A DNA stretch of 64,000 nt from RH-AL1 sp964235705 (GTDB taxonomy: Bacteria > Pseudomonadota > Alphaproteobacteria > Rhizobiales > Beijerinckiaceae), in assembly GCA_964235705.1 (NCBI GenBank), contig CAXSDP010000014.1, positions 1 to 64,000 on the forward strand, written 5' to 3'. Shown here in pieces: positions 40,179-48,766 of this stretch; within the stretch, counting starts at the first letter, position 1; each line of letters opens with the position of its first letter. Under the pieces are notes generated by a model. That model was not told the DNA's origin and ran no database searches. It saw only the letters and a program-made list of their open reading frames with translations. Made by a program: the position numbers and the translations under genes.

Positions 40179-41306
40179 TCAGCCGTAGAAGATCGAGCCG
40201 ATGACGGCCATGCTGCCCATGTTCGGCATCACGGCGTCCGCCATCGCCAGGTCGAAGCGCTTCACACCCTGGGCGGACAGGATCGCATCGTTGACCCAGG
40301 CGGAGTAGATCGTCTGCGCGGGCTGCGGCTGGCCGTTGACCGCCCGCGCCGGCCGGGCGCGCTGGGCGATGACGGCAGCGACGCTGGTGCCGATCGCCGC
40401 CTTGGCCGCGGCGGTGTTGTTGTAGAGGTTGGTGATGGTGCAGCTGACCGGCTGGGGGATCGGCGCGCAGACGAAGAAGTCGAGAACGGTCACCGGTCGC
40501 TTGGTGTCGACGTAGGCCTTGACCGCGGCGAGGTCGGCGGCGAGCGGGAAGCCGTCGGTCATCGGGTTCGCCGTGCCGCGCAGCTTGTCCATCATGATGC
40601 GCAGGGTGGCAGTGCCGGGCCCCATCTCCTGCGGCGACAGCCAGGCGCGGGTGACGCCCGGGCAGGCCAGCGCCCAGCCCACGTAGTCGTCGGCGGCGCC
40701 GCCCATCGGCGGGTTCTGGAGGCGGAACAGCACGCGGACGCGCAGCTCGGGGTCGGTCTCGGCGTCGGCGCCGCCAGCGAGCGCCACTACCGTCGCGCTC
40801 GACACGTTGATGCCGGGCACCGACACGGCCAGCGAGAGAACGGTGCCGGCAGCGAGGTTGGCGGCGGCACCGGCATTCAGCGCGCGGACCGGCACCGACG
40901 TCGGGGTGAGATTGATGGCGGTCGCGGCCGTCGATTGGAACGTCAGCGTTTGACCGCCGAGCGAAGCGGTCAGGAACGAGCCGGCCGGCAGCACCGAGCC
41001 GACGACGGTCGCGATCAGGGTGACGGTGCCGCTGGCGTAGGTCGCGACCTTGCGGCCTTTGCTGCCGTCGGCGTTGACCAGGTAGAGGTTGGCCCACTTC
41101 TCCAAGAACTGTTGCTCGGCCGTGTCGGGCAGCAGCTGCAGGGCGAGCCAGTCGAGATACTGGAGGTTCAAGTGCGCGTTGCCGGCGTTCGCGTCGGCGA
41201 GCACGCGCGGCACGTCGTTGGGGATCAGCGGCACGCCGAGGCGCCCGGTAATGTAGTCGCGGTTGGTCGCGCGGACCGTGGCGAGCGTCGGGGTCGACCA
41301 GGGCAT
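40179..41306 (-). CDS. Baseplate J (Mu gp47-like) protein
   Basis: A 375-residue baseplate wedge protein: N-terminal helix RDYITGRLGVPLIPNDVPRVLADANAG, EKWANLYLV, and the beta-rich middle PTSVPVRALNAGAAANLAAGTVLSL, then ALAGGADAETDPELRVRVLFRLQNPPMGGAADDY, the best-known part of the family. GGAGG precedes the ATG. Four bases separate it from the gp48-like gene. Confidence 0.93.
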   Translation of the reverse strand: MPWSTPTLATVRATNRDYITGRLGVPLIPNDVPRVLADANAGNAHLNLQYLDWLALQLLPDTAEQQFLEKWANLYLVNADGSKGRKVATYASGTVTLIATVVGSVLPAGSFLTASLGGQTLTFQSTAATAINLTPTSVPVRALNAGAAANLAAGTVLSLAVSVPGINVSSATVVALAGGADAETDPELRVRVLFRLQNPPMGGAADDYVGWALACPGVTRAWLSPQEMGPGTATLRIMMDKLRGTANPMTDGFPLAADLAAVKAYVDTKRPVTVLDFFVCAPIPQPVSCTITNLYNNTAAAKAAIGTSVAAVIAQRARPARAVNGQPQPAQTIYSAWVNDAILSAQGVKRFDLAMADAVMPNMGSMAVIGSIFYG

Positions 41307-41309
41307 GCG

Positions 41310-41819
41310 TCAGCCTCCGTAGGTCGACCAGAGGTCCTGGTAGGCGAGCGCGATCGCCGACTTGGGGCCACGATAGAGCGTGATCGTGCCGCCGATCCCG
41401 TAGGGTCCGGCCGGGCCGACCAGCGTCGTCAAGGCGATGTCGAAGCTCGTGCAGAACTTCGCGTCGACGAACGGCTGCAGGCACTCGGCGATGTAAGCCT
41501 GCGTCTGAGCGATCGTGGAGCCCTGCCGGGCGTTCTGGTCGGTGAGCTTCGCCCGGGTGAGCAGCCACAGCCGCACGCCGATCGGCCAGCCGCCCCAGAT
41601 CGCCTGCGCGTCGAGGTCGGCCCACCAGCCGCGCCGATCGACGTCGCCGGGGTTCGGGAGGGTGTCGTCGTCGAGCGCGCGCCGGTCCGTGTTGAGCGCC
41701 ACCAGGACCGCGCGGGCGAGCGCGACGTCGGCGTCCGAGCCAGCGACCGGGTCGAACACGCACTGGATGGTGATGTCGACCTGCGGGCCGCTCTGCTGGA
41801 TCAGGCGGATGGAGGCCAT
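41310..41819 (-). CDS. Phage GP46-like baseplate protein
   Basis: A 169-residue protein: LARAVLVALNTDRRALDDDTLPNPGDVDRRGWWADLDAQ, then WGGWPIGVRLWLLTRAKL, the mark of the gp46 family. Probably gpW/gp25-like wedge part of the contractile tail. GAGGA stands before the ATG. Confidence 0.9.
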   Translation of the reverse strand: MASIRLIQQSGPQVDITIQCVFDPVAGSDADVALARAVLVALNTDRRALDDDTLPNPGDVDRRGWWADLDAQAIWGGWPIGVRLWLLTRAKLTDQNARQGSTIAQTQAYIAECLQPFVDAKFCTSFDIALTTLVGPAGPYGIGGTITLYRGPKSAIALAYQDLWSTYGG

Positions 41820-41836
41820 GCTTCCTCGACGCCGGG

Positions 41837-42397
41837 CTACTTGGACGCGAAGACGAGCGAAGACGGGCCGGCCTTCAGCATCACCGGGATGGAGGCGTTC
41901 GCGTCGCCGAGGCAGATCTTGCCGTCGGTGACGATGACGGTGGTGCCGCCGACCGTGGCCGTGATCTTCCCGTCGGCGATCGTCAGGGTGGCGGTGCCGA
42001 CCGGAACCGTGAACGGCAGCTTCTTCGAGCCGGCGACGTAGCCGAGGCCGGCCGCCGTCAGCTTCAGCATGTGGCCGATGCTGTTCCAGATGCCGCTGTC
42101 GCCCGCGTTCCAGCCGGTCGGCGTGGTACGCCGGTCGATGTGGCCGAGGATCACCGGGTGCGAGCGGTTGCCGTTGATGAAACCGACGACGACCTCGGCG
42201 GCCTTGTCGCCGGGCGGTAGCGGCACCGACTTGAAGCCGTAGGGCTGGGCGAAGTTCTCGACGCCGGTGATCAGCTCGTTGTCGTAGCCGCGGAAGTCGA
42301 TCGTCTGCAGCTTTGGCGTGTCGCTGACCATGTGGATGGTGCCGCGCGCCAGGTTGAGGCCGGCGCGGCGGAGCGCGTCCCCTGCACTGCCCCGCAT
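41837..42397 (-). CDS. Mu gp45-like baseplate spike protein (GpV type)
   Basis: A 186-residue spike: NLARGTIHMVSDTPKLQTIDFRGYDNELITGVENFAQPYGF, the OB-fold core with PPGDKAAEVVVGFINGNRSHPVILGHIDRR, and a beta-helix end made of short repeats (IADGKITATVGGTTVIVTDGKICLGD). It forms the membrane-piercing needle of the tail. No terminal metal-binding HxH is seen. Confidence 0.9.
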   Translation of the reverse strand: MRGSAGDALRRAGLNLARGTIHMVSDTPKLQTIDFRGYDNELITGVENFAQPYGFKSVPLPPGDKAAEVVVGFINGNRSHPVILGHIDRRTTPTGWNAGDSGIWNSIGHMLKLTAAGLGYVAGSKKLPFTVPVGTATLTIADGKITATVGGTTVIVTDGKICLGDANASIPVMLKAGPSSLVFASK

Positions 42398-42407
42398 GCG
42401 CGACCCC

Positions 42408-43574
42408 TTACGTGCTGAGCTTGTAGTCCGGCTGGTCCGGCGTGGCGGTCGTCGAGATCGACGATCCGGCGCTGCCGGCGCCGCTCGTGTCCGAGAGACC
42501 CGACGTGAGCCCCTGCGTCAGCCCATCGGGCCGCTTGAGGTCCAGGGTCGTCGTCGTGCCGTTGCGGCTGTCCTGGCCATAGTTGACGGCCTGGATGCTC
42601 ATCGTGATCGGCGCCGTCTGGTTCGGGAAGATCATGGGACTGAAGACGGTCACCATGCCGCTCCCGTCCGGCGCCGGCGCCCAGAGCTTCCCGTCGGGCC
42701 GGTACCAGCCGACGACGGTGATCGACACCTGCATGATCGGCCACAGCGAGCGCATCGCCTCGTGGGCGACGCGCGTCGCCAAACCCTGGGCATCCTCCGG
42801 GTGTTCGGCGATGAACAGCCTGGTGATGTTGGATCGGACGTCCGCGTTGGTCGACGTCGCCGAGAAGGCGCGCGGTGGATAGTTGTTGTCGTCGCCGGTC
42901 GTCGACGAAACGCCGCTCAGCTTGTTCCAGGAACAGGCCGCCGGGTCCTCCAGCTTAAAGGTCGCGCGCTTGATGTTCTGACCCTCGACGAGGTCAGCCG
43001 CCACCGTCGCGTTCGGACTGCCCAGGCCGGCGACCAGGTTGCCGTCCGCATCGTCGGTGAGGAACAGGCCTCGGCTCATCGCGATGCGCGAGACGAACTC
43101 GGCGACCATTTCCCCATACTGGACGGACAGGGTCTTGAACGGCTGGAGCGCGCTCTGCGGCGCGTTCATCATCGTCAGGCCGATGCCGTGCGGCTGCAGC
43201 ACCGCCTGGGCCGCCTGCTGGAACGTGCTGCCGTTGTAGTTGCCCGGCTTGACCACCACGCTCGAGCGGACGAGGTCGATCGTCTTGGACTGCCCGGCGA
43301 TGACGAGCTGGTGGCTGCTGGCGTCGTAGCCGCCGGTCCGCACCGTGCACCAGCCGGTAAAGGCTTTCTGCGTGCCGAGCGCGATGGTGACGGGATCGCC
43401 TGGCTGCAGCTGCAAGCCGCTATAGCGCTGGCCGTAGTAGCCCTCGGCCGGCGTGAACTGGAAGGTGGAGACGCCGTTGCCGAACTCGCGCCGCACCATC
43501 ACGCTTTCCCAGGCGGTGATGCGCTGGTTGTTGGCGGTGATCGTCGCGACGAAGTTCGGGTCCAGGGTGGACAT
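42408..43574 (-). CDS. Mu gp44-like baseplate hub protein
   Basis: A 388-residue hub: opening ITAWESVMVRREFGNGVSTFQFTPAE, IALGTQKAFTGWCTVRTGGYDASSHQLVIAGQSKTIDLV, and AQAVLQPHGIGLTMMN, all as in Mu protein P. ATG 43574 is preferred to the track of codons seven residues upstream. Forms the ring onto which the spike sits. Confidence 0.88.
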   Translation of the reverse strand: MSTLDPNFVATITANNQRITAWESVMVRREFGNGVSTFQFTPAEGYYGQRYSGLQLQPGDPVTIALGTQKAFTGWCTVRTGGYDASSHQLVIAGQSKTIDLVRSSVVVKPGNYNGSTFQQAAQAVLQPHGIGLTMMNAPQSALQPFKTLSVQYGEMVAEFVSRIAMSRGLFLTDDADGNLVAGLGSPNATVAADLVEGQNIKRATFKLEDPAACSWNKLSGVSSTTGDDNNYPPRAFSATSTNADVRSNITRLFIAEHPEDAQGLATRVAHEAMRSLWPIMQVSITVVGWYRPDGKLWAPAPDGSGMVTVFSPMIFPNQTAPITMSIQAVNYGQDSRNGTTTTLDLKRPDGLTQGLTSGLSDTSGAGSAGSSISTTATPDQPDYKLST

Positions 43575-43731
43575 GCCGCCGACCCCCGAACGCAAGAAAG
43601 CCCGGTCACCTCACGGCTCCGGGCTCGAAAACGAAAGACCAGCCGCACGCTCGCGCACGACTGGTCAATGCAGGTTTGATATGCGATCCCGGCTCCCGGT
43701 GCAAGCCGCTATCGCTTCGTCGATCGTTCGC

Positions 43732-46047
43732 TCAGGTGTCGAAGCTCGGCTCGGTCATGGTCGGCCAGGTACGGAGCTTCACCTCCATCGGCCCCTCGCC
43801 GCGATGCGTTGTGCTCCGGACGTTGCCGCCTCGATCGTGCAGGTGGATGTCCACTTGAGCCCTGCTGTCGCGACCGCCCGCGCCACCGTGCCCGCCATCC
43901 GCCAAGCCCGTCGCTCGACGATTCATCGGGTTGTTGGCGCCACCGAGGAAGCCGCCGTTCGCGCCGAGGACGGCGTGGTAGTTGGAGGCATTGCGCTCGC
44001 CCCAGCCCTGCCCGAACATGTAGGCGCGCGAGTGGACGCCGTGCGAGCCCTTGTACTGCTCGGCCATGTTCATGCCGACGATCTTGCCGGCGGCATCCTT
44101 GATGTAGGACTGGAACACACCGGCATGGTCGAGGTGGGCGCCCATCGTCCCGAGCCCGCCGCCGGCGTAGCGCCCGGACTGCCGGCCGAAGTGGTCGAGG
44201 AACGTCGCGACCGGCGTGCCGGGCTTCAACGTGCCCTCGAGCGCGCCGACGCCGCGGCGCCACTCCCGCACCGAGCCCGACGCCCCGACCGCCGCCTTAG
44301 CGAGCGCCACGCACTGCTCGTTGAGAACGTGGAGGCTGCGGAGCTGGCCGAGGCCGAAGACGCTGCCACCCGGAGCACTCGCCTCGCCGGCCTGCGAGTT
44401 GGGCACGTAGCCCGACTCGCCCCAACGCGGATCCGCGTCGCGCGGTCCATGGAAGCCAGCCCATGCGCCGAGGCTGCCCCCGCGCTTCAGGTATTGCGCC
44501 ACCCACCGCGCCTGCGCGGCGATCGTCGCGGGATCGCGGAGGTCGAGCCCGGTGTCGTGCTCGAACGTGACGCCGAGGCCGCGCCGGCGATTGAGCTGGA
44601 ACGGACCCCAGGACGACTCGAGCGCGTCGTCCTTCTTGTCGTAGCTGCTGCGATGGAGGGACTCGCCGGCGCGAATGCCTTCCATGATGCGGGGATCGAC
44701 GCCAGCGCGCTGGGCCTCGTCCTCGATCAGGCGGGTGAGGCTGCCGGCCTTGCTCCCGAGTGGCACGGCGCCGTCGAAGCCGCCCCCTGCCCCGCCGCCG
44801 CCTCGACCGCCACCCCCAGCGCCGCCGCTAGGCTCATAGCTGGCGTTCGTGAAGCCGGGAGCGCCGCCGGACTTGCCCAGGTCCTGCGTCGCCGTCAGCT
44901 CGCGCATGGCGGCGATGAAGCCGATCTTGGTGCCGTCGGCGATGATGCCGACGAAGACCGAGGCGGACGCGCTCGCCGGCGCTTCGGCGACGAAGCTCGC
45001 GGGGTGGAGCAGGCCGCCTGAGCCGTCGAAGGAGCTCTTGTGGAGGAGCGGGTTCGGCTTCTTGTCCTTCGTGACCTCGCTGAACCAGTCCCACGCCTTG
45101 CCGAGCGACTTGCCGGCGTCATTCGTGGCGTCGCCCAGGGCTTGCCCCCAGGTCCGGTGATCCTGGTGGTCCGGCGTCTTGTCCGCGCCCTTTTCGTTGC
45201 CGCCCTTGCCCAGGACGTCGACGAAGTCCTTGGCGTCCTTTAGCAGATCGGTCATCTGCTTGAGGAACGCGGGCCCGGCACCGGTCTCGAAGTTGGTCAG
45301 CGCGGTGTTGAAGTCGATCGTGGCGTCACGGTACGCCTGGGCCTGCTTCAGCAGGTCGTCGGTGATCGGGCCGAGGCTGGCTTGCTGCTTCTTCAACTCG
45401 TCGAGGAAGCCGGTGGCGCCCCTCGCGAATAGGGCCTCGAGCTGATCGCCGCTGCCGAAGAAGGCGCCGAGGATCTGCTTCTGCAACTGCGGCTCGTTCT
45501 GCAGCTTCTTCTGACCGAGGAACTTGAAGATGTCCCCGAGCTGGTCCTCGGTCCCCTCACCCTGCAGCTTCCTGATCAGGTCGGGCCAGCGCGACAGCTG
45601 CTGGTAGAGAGCCCCGGTGTTGCGCTGGAACTCCGGCATCTGGCTGGAAAGATGGTTCAGCGCGCCTTGCATGACGTCGGTGCCGACGCCGAAGCTCTGC
45701 CCGGCGCGGGCGAACGCGTTGACCTGGTCGGTGGTCAGACCTGTCTGCCGACCAAGCTCCTTCATCGCCAGCGTGCGCTCGCCCAGTTCCTTGAACTGGG
45801 TGATCAGCGTTGCCACCGAGGCCGCCGCGGTCAGGCCGCCGATGCCCATGGCGCTGATGACGCCGGCGGCATCGCCGCCGCTCTTCACGAAGCCCTTGGC
45901 GCCCTCCTCGAACTGCCCGAACCACTTGGTGGCCTCCGCCATGCCCGGCGTCTGGCGGATCGTGTCGAGCTCCTTCTTCAGCTTGCGGACCACCGGCGAG
46001 GCGTTGTCCTTCATGTCCGCTTCGAGGCGGAGCTTCTCCGTGCTCAT
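43732..46047 (-). CDS. Tail tape-measure protein with two peptidoglycan-active modules
   Basis: A 771-residue tape measure. The first 420 residues are helical (LRLEADMKDNASPVVRKLKKEL, then AMGIGGLTAAASVATLI, with predicted long coils). After a Gly-rich hinge lies a lysozyme-like or transglycosylase-type module (RLIEDEAQRAGVDPRIMEGI, LESSWGPFQLNRRRGLG). Next comes a cysteine-peptidase-like module (LHVLNEQCVALAKAAVGASG, AHLDHAGVFQSYIKDAAGKIVGMNMAEQY) like the BPSL0067/CHAP type, with Cys and His present. The end is a beta tail. Both modules would open the wall during DNA entry. Shorter than most tape measures, implying a short tail. Confidence 0.85.
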   Translation of the reverse strand: MSTEKLRLEADMKDNASPVVRKLKKELDTIRQTPGMAEATKWFGQFEEGAKGFVKSGGDAAGVISAMGIGGLTAAASVATLITQFKELGERTLAMKELGRQTGLTTDQVNAFARAGQSFGVGTDVMQGALNHLSSQMPEFQRNTGALYQQLSRWPDLIRKLQGEGTEDQLGDIFKFLGQKKLQNEPQLQKQILGAFFGSGDQLEALFARGATGFLDELKKQQASLGPITDDLLKQAQAYRDATIDFNTALTNFETGAGPAFLKQMTDLLKDAKDFVDVLGKGGNEKGADKTPDHQDHRTWGQALGDATNDAGKSLGKAWDWFSEVTKDKKPNPLLHKSSFDGSGGLLHPASFVAEAPASASASVFVGIIADGTKIGFIAAMRELTATQDLGKSGGAPGFTNASYEPSGGAGGGGRGGGGAGGGFDGAVPLGSKAGSLTRLIEDEAQRAGVDPRIMEGIRAGESLHRSSYDKKDDALESSWGPFQLNRRRGLGVTFEHDTGLDLRDPATIAAQARWVAQYLKRGGSLGAWAGFHGPRDADPRWGESGYVPNSQAGEASAPGGSVFGLGQLRSLHVLNEQCVALAKAAVGASGSVREWRRGVGALEGTLKPGTPVATFLDHFGRQSGRYAGGGLGTMGAHLDHAGVFQSYIKDAAGKIVGMNMAEQYKGSHGVHSRAYMFGQGWGERNASNYHAVLGANGGFLGGANNPMNRRATGLADGGHGGAGGRDSRAQVDIHLHDRGGNVRSTTHRGEGPMEVKLRTWPTMTEPSFDT

Positions 46048-46049
46048 GG

Positions 46050-46658
46050 CTACCTCGCCCTACGGGTCTGCATCGCGCGGCGGATCGCGATCGGGAACTG
46101 CCGGCGCACCTCGCCACGCATGGCGCGCTCGAAGTCCTCGCGGAACGGCACGTCCGGCTTGATCTGCGCGGTCGGCGTGAAGGCGTAGCGCATGTGCAGG
46201 CGCCCGCCGGCGCCCACGAAGATGCCGCGCTTGGTGACGCGGAGCGCCCGCTTGGGCGTCGCGTCGATGATGGCGCGCGGACGCTCGCCCTTGGGCACGC
46301 CGCGCGCGCCCCGCCGCACGGTGCCAGAGAGGGGGACCGCGAGGCGCCGCCCGATCGGCTTCTTCACGCCACCGTCGGCGTGCGCCTTGAGGTTGAGCCG
46401 GACGGCGGAGGGCCCGGTGTCGGTGATCGCGACGCGCAGGGTCTTCCGCTTCGCCTTCTCGACCCGCAGCGCCTGGCGCAGCGCGTTGCGATTGCGGACC
46501 TCGACGTGCTCGGGCCAGGTGTCGGAGATGAGGACCTCGCGGACCTTGAAGGCCGCGCTCGACAAGGCGTTCGCCATGGCGAAGGGCACCTGGTCGGCGA
46601 AAGCGTCGAGGCTGCGCGCCACGCGCTCGAAGTCGCGGAGGTTGAACTTCAGGCTCAC
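46050..46658 (-). CDS. Minor tail / tail-completion-like protein
   Basis: A 202-residue basic protein: KFNLRDFERVARSLDAFADQVPFAMANALSSAAFKVREVL, then VRNRNALRQALRVEKAKR and a basic C-terminus. This is the layout of HK97 gp10-like or minor tail proteins of myophages. Starts within the end of the frameshifted chaperone frame (ATGA), and lies before the tape measure. Confidence 0.7.
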   Translation of the reverse strand: MSLKFNLRDFERVARSLDAFADQVPFAMANALSSAAFKVREVLISDTWPEHVEVRNRNALRQALRVEKAKRKTLRVAITDTGPSAVRLNLKAHADGGVKKPIGRRLAVPLSGTVRRGARGVPKGERPRAIIDATPKRALRVTKRGIFVGAGGRLHMRYAFTPTAQIKPDVPFREDFERAMRGEVRRQFPIAIRRAMQTRRAR

Positions 46659-46816
46659 AGCGCGTCCAGCCTGTCCTCGGCCTGGTCGCGGACCGTGTCG
46701 TCCCAGAGCCGCCAGATCTGCTCGGTCGGCAGGTCGAGGAACTCTAGAGGGGAGCGTCCGTAGTGTTTGGCGAGCTTCCGGGCTGCTCGCGCGGCTTCAT
46801 CGACAGCCCCGGGATA
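46655..46816 (-). CDS. Frameshift extension of the tail assembly chaperone
   Basis: A 53-residue segment (YPGAVDEAARAARKLAKHYG, LEFLDLPTEQIWRLWDDTV) reached by a -1 shift at the seven-T run 46816-46822 read on the minus strand. In the zero frame the codons are GGT TTT TTT ATC; slipping one base gives TAT next. The fused product would be 150 residues. It has no start codon of its own, and its stop overlaps the next gene. Equals the gpGT-like arrangement in Mu-like phages. Confidence 0.72.
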   Translation of the reverse strand, partial: YPGAVDEAARAARKLAKHYGRSPLEFLDLPTEQIWRLWDDTVRDQAEDRLDAL

Positions 46817-47106
46817 AAAAAACCGGCGAACCCCCAGAAGCAGGACACCGCGTCGTTGGTCGTCATGTGCTCGAGCGACCCGTCGACCGGGATGCCGGAC
46901 AGGCGACTCAGCATGGTGAACGCCTTGCCGTCGTCGAACTCGATCGAGTTGTCGCGCATGTCGTAGCGGACCGGGTTGCCGACGCGGAAGATGTCGCCGG
47001 CGGTCGGCGCGCGGATCGCGACGGTCTTGATCGGCACGCCGAGGTATTGGATCGGCCGCTGCAGGTCCAAGGTGAAGACGGGGTTCTCGACGGGCTTGAA
47101 GGTCAT
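46744..47106 (-). CDS. Tail assembly chaperone, short form (Mu gp41-like)
   Basis: A 120-residue protein: KPVENPVFTLDLQRPIQYLGVPIKTVAIRAPTAGDIFRVG and MLSRLSGIPVDGSLEHMTTNDAVSCFWGFAGFF. This matches phage tail assembly (gp41/E-type) proteins. Its last 23 residues after the T-run lack conservation-like character, while the other frame continues in good order, supporting a programmed frameshift. Acts in tape-measure folding and tube length setting; not part of the virion. Confidence 0.85.
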   Translation of the reverse strand: MTFKPVENPVFTLDLQRPIQYLGVPIKTVAIRAPTAGDIFRVGNPVRYDMRDNSIEFDDGKAFTMLSRLSGIPVDGSLEHMTTNDAVSCFWGFAGFFIPGLSMKPREQPGSSPNTTDAPL

Positions 47107-47120
47107 GGTGCGACTCGCGG

Positions 47121-47792
47121 TCAGGAGGACAGCGCCCGGCCGACGGGCGGGCAGAAGGCGGGGGCGATGATCTTGTTCTCCGCGCGAAGCTCGTCGCAGC
47201 GGCTGGCATCACCGTAGAGACGCTGCGCCAGCGCGTGCGAGGTCATCACGCGGGCGAAGCGGTACGTGACGAGGTTGGGCAGCGGCCTGGCGCGCGTCGT
47301 GAGATCGCGCACGGCGGCGGCGTGCGCGCCGATCAGCGCCTGGTAGACCGCTGGCGCGTGGTTGTCGGCGGCGTACTCCTCCGCCTGGTCGAAGGCGCCG
47401 TTCAACGTCGCCAGCGCCGCGTCGACGTCCTGCCGGCTCGTGAAGGTGGTCGCCGCCAGCACCCCGACTTCGGCGGCGAGCGCCAGCTGGATCCCGGCGT
47501 TGGTCAGCGCGACCGCCGAGAGCGTCACCGGCGTCTCGGCGATCATGGCGAGGCGGACCAGCTCGAGATTGGCGATCGTGGCGCCGGCGGCAACCGCCAG
47601 GCCGAAGGCGTTGCCCAGCGGCGCGCCGAGCGCCCCGGCGCGGATGGCGTCGTCGGCGTTCGCCCGCAGATCGCCGATGGCATAGTACAGGTCGGCCGCC
47701 GGCGTGCCCGTCGCGCCGGCGAGCGTGCCCGACAGGGCGGTCAGCAGCGCGCCGAGGATCGCGGTGGTCTCGTCGAGTTCGGCCAGGGTCAT
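47121..47792 (-). CDS. Mu gp43-like DNA circularisation protein, C-terminal part
   Basis: A 223-residue protein equal in pattern to the C-terminal half of gp43: ALIGAHAAAVRDLTTRARPLPNLVTYRFARVMTSHALAQRLYGDASRCDELRAENKIIAPAF. In most phages this is joined to the DNA_circ_N domain; here the N-terminal domain is a separate gene 10 bases upstream. Either a natural split or a frame change between the two. Virion tail protein. Confidence 0.75.
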   Translation of the reverse strand: MTLAELDETTAILGALLTALSGTLAGATGTPAADLYYAIGDLRANADDAIRAGALGAPLGNAFGLAVAAGATIANLELVRLAMIAETPVTLSAVALTNAGIQLALAAEVGVLAATTFTSRQDVDAALATLNGAFDQAEEYAADNHAPAVYQALIGAHAAAVRDLTTRARPLPNLVTYRFARVMTSHALAQRLYGDASRCDELRAENKIIAPAFCPPVGRALSS

Positions 47793-47802
47793 GGCGCCGG
47801 CC

Positions 47803-48315
47803 TCAAGTCGAGATGGTGCCGCTCGCCAGCGAGCCCTGCATGGTGGTGTCGAGCTGGCTGGTCGCCGCGGACCCCAGGTTCGCGCCCGCCGTCGTCGCCG
47901 CGCCCTGCGTGTCCGTCGTCACCGAAGAACCGGAGGGACTGCCGGCCTCGACGAAGTCCATCGTGAACGTGCAGATGCCGCCGCGCTCGCGCGACTCCGT
48001 GACGTTGAAGGGGTTTGCGTTGACCTGCTTGGACCCGAGCGTCGGGTGGATGAGCGTGCCGACGCCGCCGGCCTCCAACGCGGCGATCAGCGCGTCGCGG
48101 CCGACGAGGTAGGTCGGACCGATGACGTAGCCGGTGATGGGCCAGCGCCGCGCGCTGCGTCCCATGTCCTCGGTCCAGGGCACGTCGCGCAGCGGGAACT
48201 CGTGCGTGACGTTGCGCCGGCCGCCGGCCTGCCCGCCGACCTCGACGTGGAAGCCGATGCCACGGAACGAGGCCGGCTGGAGCGCGGCGCGCCACGGCTG
48301 GTACGGTAGCGGCAT
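47803..48315 (-). CDS. Mu gp43-like DNA circularisation protein, N-terminal part
   Basis: A 170-residue DNA_circ_N-type protein: WRAALQPASFRGIGFHVEVGGQAGGRRNVTHEFPLRDVPWTEDMGRSARRWPITGYVIGPTYLVGRDALIAALEAGG in order, then RERGGICTFTMDFVEAG. The C-terminal 40 residues are a Ser/Thr/Ala linker ending SGTIST. It stands between the tube and chaperone genes, not between tape measure and hub as in Mu. Confidence 0.85.
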   Translation of the reverse strand: MPLPYQPWRAALQPASFRGIGFHVEVGGQAGGRRNVTHEFPLRDVPWTEDMGRSARRWPITGYVIGPTYLVGRDALIAALEAGGVGTLIHPTLGSKQVNANPFNVTESRERGGICTFTMDFVEAGSPSGSSVTTDTQGAATTAGANLGSAATSQLDTTMQGSLASGTIST

Positions 48316-48329
48316 CGACCGCTCCTACG

Positions 48330-48704
48330 TCAGGAGGCGGCGACGACCTCGTCGCAGGACTTGCAGCCGAAGTCGACCGCGAGCTTGCCCTCGGTGGTCG
48401 AGATCGTGAAGGCGGACTTACACCATGCCTCCGAAAGGACGTAGGTCGTGCCGTTGGCGAGCGTCACCTGCAGGGTCGAATCCACGATCGCCTCCAGCGC
48501 CGCGCACGACAGCCCGGGCACAGTCGAGATGTCGCCTTTCACGCCCGGCACCACTGGGGTCTCGACGTAGCCGTGGACGTAGTCCTGGCCAGCGACGTCC
48601 TCGCGCTTAACGGTCGAGGGCATCACCTCGAAGTTGCCGCGGACCGGGTACTGAGTACCGTCGATGGTGAAGTTGAGGACGCCGCCGATGCGGTTGCCAG
48701 CCAT
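48330..48704 (-). CDS. Contractile tail tube protein
   Basis: A 124-residue tube protein: GGVLNFTIDGTQYPVRGNFEVMPSTVKREDVAGQDYVHGYVE and TLANGTTYVLSEAWCKSAFTISTTEGKLAVDFGC, typical of the Mu gp40-like tube family (DUF2597/PF10618-type). Placed after the sheath, as expected. Confidence 0.9.
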   Translation of the reverse strand: MAGNRIGGVLNFTIDGTQYPVRGNFEVMPSTVKREDVAGQDYVHGYVETPVVPGVKGDISTVPGLSCAALEAIVDSTLQVTLANGTTYVLSEAWCKSAFTISTTEGKLAVDFGCKSCDEVVAAS

Positions 48705-48766
48705 GGTGATCTCTCAGGGATTGAGTGCGAGCGGGAGTCGCGGCCGCGCGGCGGCGGCGCGGCGGA

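Noticed and set aside
40140..42041. 633-residue plus-strand open frame across the baseplate genes
   Set aside because: Low-complexity Arg/Gly/Val translation without domains, opposite three well-recognised baseplate genes.
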